Assembly (NCBI GenBank): GCA_965652775.1
Contig: CBFGXP010000226.1
Location: 1 to 6,041 of the forward strand
Direction: 5' to 3'
Source of the DNA: VBAS01 sp965652775
GTDB lineage: Bacteria; Bacteroidota; Bacteroidia; Chitinophagales; Chitinophagaceae
DNA length: 6,041 nt
Part shown: positions 1-5,902 of the stretch, one piece after another
Layout: the number at the start of each line of letters is the position of its first letter
Numbering within the stretch: the first letter of the stretch is position 1
Notes under the pieces: model-generated
Told to the model about the DNA's origin: nothing
The model's input: the letters and a program-made list of their open reading frames with translations, nothing else
Database searches by the model: none
Program-made: the position numbers and the translations under genes

Positions 1-213
1 GGCATAACCGGATGCAATGATCTTATTATTTACTTCGGCCACTACTACTTCAACCTGTGGTGCGGTAAGCATTGTTCTAAGATCATAATAATTGACGGGG
101 TCGGGTTTGATCGTAGGATCGAAGGGGCGTTCTGTTTTTATCAGATCTTGCTCAAATGCCAAAAGCGGTTTCAAATCATTTAGCGATGCTTTTCTTATTC
201 TGATCTCCTCCAT
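1..213 (-). CDS. GNAT family N-acetyltransferase, N-terminal part (cut by window edge)
   Basis: Reading the minus strand from the ATG at 213-211 gives 71 uninterrupted codons that run off the left edge, so the C-terminal half is missing. The protein starts MEEIRIRKASLNDLKPLLAF, the usual GNAT opening: a first beta strand (IRIRKAS), then a helix starting at the NDL turn. A second strand (VEVVVAEV, about residues 54-61) and the start of a third (KIIASGYA, 64-71) follow. GNAT enzymes transfer an acetyl group from acetyl-CoA to an amine; the acetyl-CoA binding loop (R/Q-x-x-G-x-G/A) would lie beyond the window, so substrate and activity cannot be judged. The start is chosen because it is the ATG directly before the first strand; no clear Shine-Dalgarno precedes it. 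It is divergent from the DUF4251 gene. The family call is fairly secure, the function is not. Confidence 0.8.
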   Translation of the reverse strand, partial: MEEIRIRKASLNDLKPLLAFEQDLIKTERPFDPTIKPDPVNYYDLRTMLTAPQVEVVVAEVNNKIIASGYA

Positions 214-310
214 TTAATAAAAATATTCGTAAGATGAATGTACATAGATACCTAGTTCATTGGATCTATACAGTATTGACACTTGCAATGTTATATAAAG
301 TTTTTATAAT

Positions 311-318
311 TAATTTTG
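311..318 (+). promoter_or_regulatory. Candidate -7 element (Bacteroidetes-type) for the DUF4251 gene
   Basis: TAATTTTG is an exact match to the Bacteroidetes -7 consensus TAnnTTTG. The expected -33 TTTG is not well placed: the nearest is CTTG at 282-285, giving a spacer of 25 nt, which is longer than usual. If used, it would give a leader of roughly 100 nt before the ATG at 424. In AT-rich DNA this motif arises by chance, so support is weak. Confidence 0.3.
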
Positions 319-380
319 GAATGGATTCAGTTATTATAAGACGTAGATGGCAGCCCGGGGAATTAACATTCAAGGCTTTT

Positions 381-403
381 TGTTGGCATATTTTCTGACA
401 ACA
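381..403 (+). repeat. Imperfect inverted repeat in the leader of the DUF4251 gene
   Basis: TGTTG at 381-385 pairs with CAACA at 399-403. After one G/A mismatch the pairing continues with CA (387-388) and TG (396-397), leaving a 7-nt T-rich loop. It lies 20 nt before the start codon, so it could be a leader hairpin or an operator half-site pair. There is no T-run placed to make it a terminator. Function is unknown. Confidence 0.35.
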
Positions 404-423
404 CTCATATAAATGGTCACATT

Positions 424-915
424 ATGAATACGCTGAAAACCGGATTATTGTGTTTCATAATTATTCTTAGTACTTCGCTGTGCTCGACGGCACAGGAAAA
501 AGATGCCGCTGAAATTCAAAAGATGATCGATTCAAAGAATTTTGTTTTTAAAGCACAATCGACGACTCCACAAAGTGGCCGAACCCGCCAGTTAACATAT
601 GGCTATGATTTTGTGGCCAGGGGCGATACGATCACTTGTTTTCTGCCTTATTATGGCCGTTCTTATTCAGCACCCGTTGATACAGACGGGGGAATTAAAT
701 TTACTTCCACCAATTTTAGCTACGAATCAAAAAAAATAAAAAAAGGTTGGACAATAACAATCAAGCCAAGGGATGCTGATGATGTACGGGAGCTGTATTT
801 TACGGCGTTTGCGAATGGAAATGCCTCGCTCCAGGTGACAAGCAATAACCGCTCGAATATCTCCTTCAATGGCTATATAGAAAAAGGAAAAGTGGTTGAA
901 AAGAAAGCATTTTGA
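424..915 (+). CDS. Secreted DUF4251 domain-containing protein
   Basis: A 163-residue protein with a clear N-terminal signal peptide: a positive start (MNTLK), a hydrophobic core (about 7-19), and a probable signal peptidase I site after STA at 21-23, so the mature protein would begin at Gln24. A Cys at 20 is preceded by Leu at -1, which does not fit a lipobox, so a lipoprotein is less likely. The rest (about 27-160) matches the DUF4251 pattern as I know it: an amphipathic helix with IDSKNFVFKA, a tyrosine-rich segment after a QLTYGYDF stretch, FLPYYGRSY, a beta-rich middle, and a C-terminal SFNGYI. DUF4251 proteins are common in Bacteroidota and have no established function; a periplasmic location is inferred. 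The frame crosses an A8-T-A7 tract (729-744, encoding Lys-Lys-Ile-Lys-Lys) without breaking. The start is the first ATG and is followed at once by the signal peptide; no Shine-Dalgarno is seen. Confidence 0.85.
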   Translation: MNTLKTGLLCFIIILSTSLCSTAQEKDAAEIQKMIDSKNFVFKAQSTTPQSGRTRQLTYGYDFVARGDTITCFLPYYGRSYSAPVDTDGGIKFTSTNFSYESKKIKKGWTITIKPRDADDVRELYFTAFANGNASLQVTSNNRSNISFNGYIEKGKVVEKKAF

Positions 916-1037
916 CAAAGTCTGGCTCCCAAAAAGATTTCCGGTTCTTTAGGTGTAATGCTTTCTACAATATTCCTATTTTTATGCCGTTACTAAGGAG
1001 CAAATCTTTTGGTTTAATTTTTGGAAGCCATTATTCT

Positions 1038-2111
1038 ATGAAACAGGAAACCGTACCAGCTGTACCTACAAGGTCAAACACGATAATTAAGAAATCCCTA
1101 TTTGTTGCTGTCGCAACTATCTTTTTGGTGTTGATCTTTGCCTACTATCCGAACATCAAAAATTTATCGGTAAAGGACTCCACAAAGTCAATTACTGCTG
1201 ACACTATTGAGATCGGCATAAATCCAAAGCCGGTGGCGCCTTCCTTCTCTTATAAAGAGAAAATGGAACATGTTATCAATGGTGACTCTTCCGGAAAATG
1301 GACCATAGGGGAAACAGAACCTTTAGCGGGTGCCATACTTCCTTATAAAAGAATAATTGCCTATTATGGTAACCTGTATTCAAAAAATATGGGTATACTA
1401 GGTGAACTGCCTAAGCCAGAAGTATTGGAAAAATTGCAGGGAGAGGTAAAAGCGTGGGAGGATGCCGACAGTGTGATTGAAGTGCAACCTGCGCTTCATT
1501 ATATAGCTGTTACTGCTCAAAACCTACCAGGTAAAGGAAATAAATACAGACTCCGTATGCCTTTTTCTCAAATTGATTCGGTGCTGGCGATGGCAGAGAA
1601 GATCAACGCTATTGTTTTTCTTGATATCCAGGTGGGCTTAAGTACGCTCCAGGATGAAATACCCCAATTAGAAAAGTATCTTAAGCTTCCGAATGTCCAC
1701 CTGGGTATTGATCCGGAATTTTCAATGAAGGGTGGACAGAAGCCTGGTTCAGTGATCGGCGTTTTTGATGCTACTGATATTAATTATGCTGTTGAGTATC
1801 TTGAAAAAATAGCCAAAGAAAATAACCTGCCGCCAAAAATTCTCGTTGTGCATCGTTTTACACAAGGGATGGTCAAAAATTATAAGGACATTAAAGTAAA
1901 ACCCGAAGTGCAAATTGTGATGCATATGGATGGATGGGGTTTCCCGGCAAAAAAGATCAATACCTATAAGCAATTTATCTACAGGGAACCTGTCGACTTT
2001 ACTGGATTCAAGATCTTTTATAAGAACGATACAAAAAATAACAGCCGGCTGCTTACGCCCCAGGAACTTTTGAAGTTAAAGCCTCAGCCGCTATATATAC
2101 AGTATCAATAA
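1038..2111 (+). CDS. Membrane-anchored protein of an uncharacterised, TIM-barrel-like family
   Basis: I chose the ATG at 1038 (357 residues). The frame stays open upstream to a TTG at 912 that overlaps the previous stop, but those 42 codons look non-coding, whereas 1038 has GGAAG at 1023-1027, 10 nt before it, and leads straight into a topology signal. Residues 1-19 are polar with KK at 18-19; 20-37 form one hydrophobic anchor; the rest should lie outside the inner membrane. Conserved-looking motifs in order: RIIAYYGN (105-112), GILGELPKP (119-127), PALHYIAVTA (151-160), FLDIQVG (194-200), HLGIDPEFSM (221-230), ILVVHRF (268-274), MHMDGWG (295-301) and FKIFYKNDT (324-332). Hydrophobic strands ending in Asp, Glu or His, alternating with helices, suggest a (beta/alpha) barrel like those of glycoside hydrolases. 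From memory, some actinobacterial secreted proteins of unknown function carry the same motif series. No enzyme activity can be assigned. It follows DUF4251 after a 122-nt gap and converges on the cupin with only 31 nt between stops. Confidence 0.8.
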   Translation: MKQETVPAVPTRSNTIIKKSLFVAVATIFLVLIFAYYPNIKNLSVKDSTKSITADTIEIGINPKPVAPSFSYKEKMEHVINGDSSGKWTIGETEPLAGAILPYKRIIAYYGNLYSKNMGILGELPKPEVLEKLQGEVKAWEDADSVIEVQPALHYIAVTAQNLPGKGNKYRLRMPFSQIDSVLAMAEKINAIVFLDIQVGLSTLQDEIPQLEKYLKLPNVHLGIDPEFSMKGGQKPGSVIGVFDATDINYAVEYLEKIAKENNLPPKILVVHRFTQGMVKNYKDIKVKPEVQIVMHMDGWGFPAKKINTYKQFIYREPVDFTGFKIFYKNDTKNNSRLLTPQELLKLKPQPLYIQYQ

Positions 2112-2142
2112 AAAGATGTTGGGCCCATCACAACTTGAAGAA

Positions 2143-2502
2143 TCATTTTCTTAGATAATCGTCAGTTTTATCGAGCCAGTCCTGCCGTGGCGGCGCCCAG
2201 GTATCTATTTCTTCTACATCGCCGATCATCAGGGCCTCATGTGGCAGGTTCGAAGGAATCACTACAACGTCCCCCGGAAATAAATCCATGGATAATTCCT
2301 TGTCTGCGCCAAACCAAAAACGCATTTGCCCGGACACCACCTGTGTTACCTGTTCATGTACATGATGATGCAGTGGGACTACAAATCCATCTTTGAATTT
2401 CATTTTGGCGATCATCAATTTTTCTCCTGAAATAATTCTCCTTGCCATGGATGGATTTACAACTTCTGTTGGTACTGATTCCCAATTGAGTTTTTGAAGC
2501 AT
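2143..2502 (-). CDS. Single-domain cupin protein, KdgF-like
   Basis: A small (119-residue) single-domain cupin. Numbered from the ATG at 2502, motif 1 starts at Gly39 and contains HHHVHEQ (45-51) followed by VVSG; motif 2 is GDVVVIPSNLPH (77-88). Likely metal ligands are His45, His47, Gln51 (in the position usually Glu) and His88. The C-terminal WAPPRQDWL (102-110) resembles the SPPR-x-D/E-W/F-L ending of KdgF-type cupins, which in pectin and alginate breakdown promote ring opening of unsaturated uronates. That resemblance is from memory, and no uronate catabolism gene is in the window, so a generic cupin is the safer call. A GTG one codon upstream (2505) could also serve as start; ATG is preferred. 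I see no TAnnTTTG or Shine-Dalgarno in the gap upstream. It is downstream of htrA on the same strand but separated by a strong terminator, so it is probably transcribed on its own. Confidence 0.85.
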   Translation of the reverse strand: MLQKLNWESVPTEVVNPSMARRIISGEKLMIAKMKFKDGFVVPLHHHVHEQVTQVVSGQMRFWFGADKELSMDLFPGDVVVIPSNLPHEALMIGDVEEIDTWAPPRQDWLDKTDDYLRK

Positions 2503-2641
2503 CACAGTCGATTTAGGGTTGATTGTAAAAGCACGCTACCGATCAATATTAAATTGTAACGACCTGCATAAAAATAACTTTTCTAATGAAACAAGTGCTC
2601 TTAAATAAAAGAAATTACAGATTTAAGAAGGGGCAACCGTT

Positions 2642-2672
2642 AAAAAAAACCGTCTCGCTTTAGCGAGACGGT
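2642..2672 (-). terminator. Rho-independent terminator of htrA
   Basis: A perfect 10-bp GC-rich stem, ACCGTCTCGC at 2649-2658 and GCGAGACGGT at 2663-2672, closes a 4-nt TTTA loop. Read on the minus strand, the stem is followed directly by an eight-base T tract (2642-2649). It begins 29 nt past the htrA stop codon, the expected place. On the plus strand no comparable T-run follows, so it acts mainly on minus-strand transcripts. Confidence 0.95.
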
Positions 2673-2701
2673 CTGCCATAAAAATAAAGTTATTACAATT
2701 C

Positions 2702-4204
2702 TTAGTCTGTCAAATCAAGCGGATAACTATAGCTACCTCGGAATCCAGGATAAAACCCTTCCAACTTGACTGTGCCAATTGAATTGCCAAGCACCTTGTT
2801 CAATTCATCTACGGATTTGATAGAACGGCCATTCACACTGGTAATTACAAAGCCTTCATCCATTTTTGTCTGGCTCAATTTACCACCTTCCTTAATTTTC
2901 TTAACAACAACGCCACCGTCTACATCATATTCGTCTGCTTTCTTAGAATCAAGCGTGGTAAGTTCAGCACCTATAACATCTGCTACCGGGACCACAGCTT
3001 CAACATTACTTACTTTAGCTCTTAAAGTAACCGTAGTGTTATATTCCTTACCTCCGCGAACATAAGAGATTTGTACTTTATCATTTGGTTTGAAGCTGGC
3101 AATCTGTGCACTCATTTCGAGCCCACTGGCAACTGGATTGTTATTTACCTTAGTAATGATGTCACCTTTTTTGATCCCGGCGGCATACGCCCCACCATCA
3201 GTTGGTACTGCCGAAACATAGACGCCCTCACCGTCTTTAATTCCAAGTTCTTTCAGTTGGTCTTCATTCAGGTTACTTGCATATTGAATACCCAAATAAC
3301 CTCTTTGCACATCACCAAACTCAACAATATCGTTCACGATCTTCTTTGCAATATTTACCGGGATTGCAAAGGAATATCCGGCATAAGTGCCACTTGGCGC
3401 CAAAATAGCGGAATTTATACCAACCAGTTTTCCATCAGTTGTTACCAACGCACCACCACTGTTTCCCTGGTTAACTGCGGCATCCGTTTGAATAAATGAT
3501 TCTACAGGAGTTTGACTCTGACGACTATTGATACCAATTGATCTTGCCTTAGCACTAACAATACCCGCAGTTACTGTTGTTTCAAGTGTAAGCGGATAAC
3601 CGATTGCCAAAACCCATTGACCAAGCTTTACTTCATCTGAATTTCCATAAACGAGATAAGGAAACCCTTTACCGTCAATTTTCAAAACCGCCAGGTCCGT
3701 GCTAGGATCTTTTCCGATCAATCTTGCCTTAAAAGTTTTTTTGTTATGAAGTGTTACATTTATTTCACCTGCTACACCACCATTCTGATCGCTTACGACA
3801 TGATTATTGGTTACAATGTAACCATCATCGCTGATCAATACACCGCTACCGGAAGCCCTTTGCTCCGGGATTACCTGTGGCCCGAAATCAAAGAACTGGT
3901 CTAGCCAGCTATCAACTCCACTACGATTCCGACGGGGAAGATCGTTACTGACCTTTTGAGCTGCTATTTTTGTTTTTATATGTACAACAGCCTGCACTGA
4001 AGTGTTTGCGGCTTGTGTAAAATCTATGTTAATAGGTGCGTTCGCTAAGTTGCCATCAAAAAATCCTGCATAATTGGCAGGAGCCTTTGTTTCAGACTGA
4101 ATAGCCACCGCCTCTTTATGCGCAAATTTTGAATAACCCCATACACTGGCGAGAGCAGAACCGCTGCTGATCGCCACAATAAGAATCGCTTGTTTTAATT
4201 TCAT
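2702..4204 (-). CDS. htrA: HtrA/DegP-family (Do) periplasmic serine endoprotease
   Basis: A full-length 500-residue HtrA protease-chaperone. It begins with a short N-terminal hydrophobic segment (about 5-22) that acts as signal peptide or anchor. The trypsin-like domain spans about 62-295 with the catalytic triad visible: His135 in VTNNHVV, Asp170 in STDLAVLKI, and Ser249 in NQGNSGGAL. The first PDZ domain (about 300-396) opens with the carboxylate-binding loop RGYLGI (301-306); a second, more divergent PDZ domain covers about 408-490. Family members degrade or hold misfolded envelope proteins and are typically induced by envelope or heat stress. Two PDZ domains match DegP/DegQ, not the single-PDZ DegS. 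The poorly conserved stretch 83-117 before GSGVLIS matches the variable LA-loop region of the family. All catalytic residues are present, so it should be active. It lies 171 nt after the acyl-CoA reductase on the same strand and has its own terminator, so it is probably monocistronic. Confidence 0.95.
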   Translation of the reverse strand: MKLKQAILIVAISSGSALASVWGYSKFAHKEAVAIQSETKAPANYAGFFDGNLANAPINIDFTQAANTSVQAVVHIKTKIAAQKVSNDLPRRNRSGVDSWLDQFFDFGPQVIPEQRASGSGVLISDDGYIVTNNHVVSDQNGGVAGEINVTLHNKKTFKARLIGKDPSTDLAVLKIDGKGFPYLVYGNSDEVKLGQWVLAIGYPLTLETTVTAGIVSAKARSIGINSRQSQTPVESFIQTDAAVNQGNSGGALVTTDGKLVGINSAILAPSGTYAGYSFAIPVNIAKKIVNDIVEFGDVQRGYLGIQYASNLNEDQLKELGIKDGEGVYVSAVPTDGGAYAAGIKKGDIITKVNNNPVASGLEMSAQIASFKPNDKVQISYVRGGKEYNTTVTLRAKVSNVEAVVPVADVIGAELTTLDSKKADEYDVDGGVVVKKIKEGGKLSQTKMDEGFVITSVNGRSIKSVDELNKVLGNSIGTVKLEGFYPGFRGSYSYPLDLTD

Positions 4205-4250
4205 GGTGTTAATGATTTAATTTCTTTTACTGTTCAAATTGCATGCCTTA

Positions 4251-4279
4251 CAAAATAACGAAGTAGTTTCCTGAAAAAA
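4251..4279 (-). promoter_or_regulatory. Weak candidate promoter for htrA
   Basis: On the minus strand, TTATTTTG (4258-4251) resembles the TAnnTTTG -7 element with one mismatch. A T-run (4279-4274) lies about 17 nt upstream, where the -33 TTTG would be. The resulting leader would be about 40 nt. Both boxes are imperfect, so this is only a suggestion. Nothing else notable is seen in the 4205-4375 gap, and no convincing terminator for the reductase gene upstream. Confidence 0.2.
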
Positions 4280-4375
4280 TGACCTTTCATTCAGTTTAAC
4301 AATACATTTACCAAGACCTTCGTACTTCGCAGGTTAAAATTAATAACAATTATTGATTGGTGCTAATGGGAAAAT

Positions 4376-5368
4376 TCACAATTCAGTAAGGAATTTCATC
4401 GTATCAATTCCATCTGCGTAATCACTTAAGGATGGTAATTGTGACTCCCCAAATGGAATATAGTCATGACCAACGGCACATTGCAGGTCATTTAACGATC
4501 TGATTTTTTCCCCCACTAAATTTTTATGTGCATAAAATTCATAGTTCAGCTGGCTGATAGGAGAGAAAAGGGAAGGATTTTCCACTAAAATGATTGATTC
4601 GTTGGTCATGTAAAATTTGCCATTGAGAATATGCAGTGCAAGATGATAATCGTAATTGTTTTTGTATTTATGATGATCCTTGAAGTAATTGTATTTTTTG
4701 AAGGCGGTTAGCATCGGAATGAAATCATAATCATTTGGCACAAAAATCTTGGTAACATTCCGGCAACCCATTCCAAAATAAAGATGCACATCATCAGCTA
4801 ATCTTTCAAGATCTTCCCCCGTTTCATTACCATCTAAAACAGCTACTGATGTCCGGTTCCTTCTAATGATATGAGCGTATTTGCTGAAATAATATTCAAA
4901 GTATCTTGCCGAGTTATTGCTGCCTGTGGCAATGTATGCATCACAATTCTTCAGCATTTCCTGAAAGGCCACCAGCTCATTTATTTCGCTATTCCATTCA
5001 TTAAGTTTTTGCACAAGGTGTTTTATCAGCACCTCATCTTTTGCCGAAGCCTTAATGAGTGCTTTATGTCCGGAAATAAAAACACAAAGGAGATCATGAA
5101 AACCCACTAACGGAATATTACCAGCCATTACAATACCTATCTTTTTTGGTATCGATGGTTGCATATTATACGAAGATGTCCAATTGACAAGCTTCTCCTT
5201 ATCCAAAAAATGAATTGCGATATTTTCTGCTGCCATATCAATAAATTCCTGAGTAAACCAGGGATTCATCAAACTCGCTTTTTGTTTCACCTCCTGCCAC
5301 TCAGCCCCATTGGCTGAAATATATTCACCAAGTTGTGCTGCCAGACCGATTCTCATTTGTAAATTCAT
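4376..5368 (-). CDS. LuxC-family acyl-CoA reductase
   Basis: A 330-residue protein of the LuxC-like acyl-CoA reductase group, with an aldehyde-dehydrogenase-type fold. LuxC-type enzymes reduce an acyl thioester to the aldehyde with NADPH through an acyl-cysteine intermediate. Numbered from the ATG at 5368: the nucleotide-binding region includes GIVMAGNIPLVGFHDLL (78-94), then GHKALIKAS (100-108); TGSNNSARYF (148-157) corresponds to the TGS loop of aldehyde dehydrogenases; the likely catalytic cysteine is Cys202 in YFGMGCRNVTK. It is shorter than bioluminescence LuxC (about 480 residues), as is common for Bacteroidota members, and no luxD, luxE or luxAB is present, so light production is not implied; the substrate is unknown. 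The open frame extends to a TTG at 5407, but that lies upstream of an exact -7 element (5399-5392), so a transcript from there could not contain it; ATG 5368 fits a leader of about 18 nt. It is divergent from the ferredoxin gene, a possible electron-transfer partner. Confidence 0.88.
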   Translation of the reverse strand: MNLQMRIGLAAQLGEYISANGAEWQEVKQKASLMNPWFTQEFIDMAAENIAIHFLDKEKLVNWTSSYNMQPSIPKKIGIVMAGNIPLVGFHDLLCVFISGHKALIKASAKDEVLIKHLVQKLNEWNSEINELVAFQEMLKNCDAYIATGSNNSARYFEYYFSKYAHIIRRNRTSVAVLDGNETGEDLERLADDVHLYFGMGCRNVTKIFVPNDYDFIPMLTAFKKYNYFKDHHKYKNNYDYHLALHILNGKFYMTNESIILVENPSLFSPISQLNYEFYAHKNLVGEKIRSLNDLQCAVGHDYIPFGESQLPSLSDYADGIDTMKFLTEL

Positions 5369-5386
5369 TTCAGCGGTATATATTTG
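5356..5386 (+). promoter_or_regulatory. Bacteroidetes-type promoter for the ferredoxin gene
   Basis: TTTG at 5356-5359, a 19-nt spacer, and TATATTTG at 5379-5386 match the Bacteroidetes primary sigma consensus TTTG-N19-TAnnTTTG at every defined base. Transcription would start near 5391-5393, giving a leader of about 33 nt before the ATG at 5426. The -33 box lies inside the first codons of the divergent reductase gene. Confidence 0.7.
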
Positions 5387-5391
5387 TCGGA

Positions 5392-5421
5392 CAAAAGTAA
5401 TTCTCAACCCGTTAATTAAAA
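5392..5421 (-). promoter_or_regulatory. Bacteroidetes-type promoter for the acyl-CoA reductase gene
   Basis: Read on the minus strand, TACTTTTG (5399-5392) is an exact TAnnTTTG match. A T4 run (5421-5418) stands 18 nt upstream as an approximate -33 box (TTTT for TTTG). The start would fall near 5386, about 18 nt before the ATG at 5368. Its -7 box faces the ferredoxin -7 box with only 5 nt between them, so the two start regions overlap. Confidence 0.55.
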
Positions 5422-5425
5422 TATT

Positions 5426-5773
5426 ATGGCTATTAAGATTACAGAAGAATGTATTAACTGTGGCGCCTGTGAACCAGAATGTCCCAATAATGCAATATAT
5501 GAAGGTGGAGTGGAATGGGCCATGGCCGATGGTACTACAGTAAAAGGCACTTTTACATTAATGGACGGCACTGTAATAGATGCTGATCAGAAGAATCCGC
5601 CTATTGCTACTGATATCTATTATATCGTTCCTAATAAGTGTACGGAATGCCAGGGTTTCCATGAAGAGCCGCAATGTGCTTCGGTTTGCCCGGTTGATTG
5701 TTGTGTGCCGGATGAAATGTATAAAGAAACTGTTGACGAGTTATTGGCAAAGAAGGAAAAAATGCATCTTTAA
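5426..5773 (+). CDS. 4Fe-4S dicluster ferredoxin
   Basis: A 115-residue cytoplasmic ferredoxin, an electron carrier predicted to bind two [4Fe-4S] clusters. The first motif is CxxCxxCxxxCP with Cys9, 12, 15 and 19 (CINCGACEPECP). The second is CxxC-x8-CxxxCP with Cys72, 75, 84 and 88; its x8 loop (QGFHEEPQ) is longer than the x2 of clostridial ferredoxins and resembles the Chromatium/Chlorobium type. By family rule, Cys9/12/15 plus Cys88 hold one cluster and Cys72/75/84 plus Cys19 the other. Two further cysteines (92 and 93, in PVDCCVPD) are not needed for the clusters. Between the motifs is an insertion of roughly 40 residues (about 28-68) that looks beta-rich. The start is the ATG preceded by an AT-rich leader without Shine-Dalgarno, and the cluster motif follows within eight residues. 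It is divergent from the acyl-CoA reductase, with 57 nt between start codons and a hairpin terminator downstream. The redox partner is not shown by the sequence. Confidence 0.93.
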   Translation: MAIKITEECINCGACEPECPNNAIYEGGVEWAMADGTTVKGTFTLMDGTVIDADQKNPPIATDIYYIVPNKCTECQGFHEEPQCASVCPVDCCVPDEMYKETVDELLAKKEKMHL

Positions 5774-5837
5774 TTAGTGCGGATTATGTGGACAATTTTC
5801 CAGTATATTTAATGGGAAGTAAATTTTAATGAATTAC

Positions 5838-5900
5838 CTTGAGCGTACAAAATAAGCGGCAAGTGAGCCGCGAAAACAGGCGGGTGATATGTTCCGCTGT
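5838..5900 (+). other. GC-rich, potentially structured non-coding stretch after the ferredoxin gene
   Basis: Within an AT-rich intergenic region this stretch is visibly richer in GC and has several competing short pairings: GCGGC (5856-5860) with GCCGC (5867-5871); CCGC (5868-5871) with GCGG (5880-5883); and AGCGG (5855-5859) with CCGCT (5894-5898). It runs into the terminator hairpin at 5903. It could be a structured 3' UTR, a small RNA or a dispersed intergenic element. I cannot name a known RNA family for it. Confidence 0.35.
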
Positions 5901-5902
5901 AA

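Noticed and set aside
912..1037. N-terminal extension of the barrel-like protein from a TTG overlapping the DUF4251 stop, or from the ATG at 984
   Set aside because: The added residues lack a signal or domain character, no ribosome binding site precedes either start, and the ATG at 1038 is preceded by GGAAG and leads directly to the membrane anchor.
2118..2134. GTTG...CAAC inverted repeat between the convergent stops at 2111 and 2143, as a shared terminator
   Set aside because: Only four base pairs and no T-run follows on either strand.
3071..3499. Long plus-strand open frame inside htrA
   Set aside because: It lies wholly antisense to the protease and PDZ domain coding region, whose motifs are unmistakable; it has no recognisable protein features.
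4259..4329. CGAAGTA / TACTTCG inverted repeat flanking the htrA upstream region
   Set aside because: Seven-base arms separated by 57 nt are expected by chance and do not coincide with a promoter or gene boundary.
4341..4355. AT-rich palindrome (AATAA/TTATT) after the reductase stop as a terminator
   Set aside because: A five-base A/T stem is too weak to terminate transcription and no clear T tract is positioned after it.
5369..5407. Thirteen extra N-terminal codons of the acyl-CoA reductase from a TTG start
   Set aside because: The TTG lies upstream of the exact -7 element at 5399-5392, so a transcript from that promoter would not include it; the ATG at 5368 fits better.
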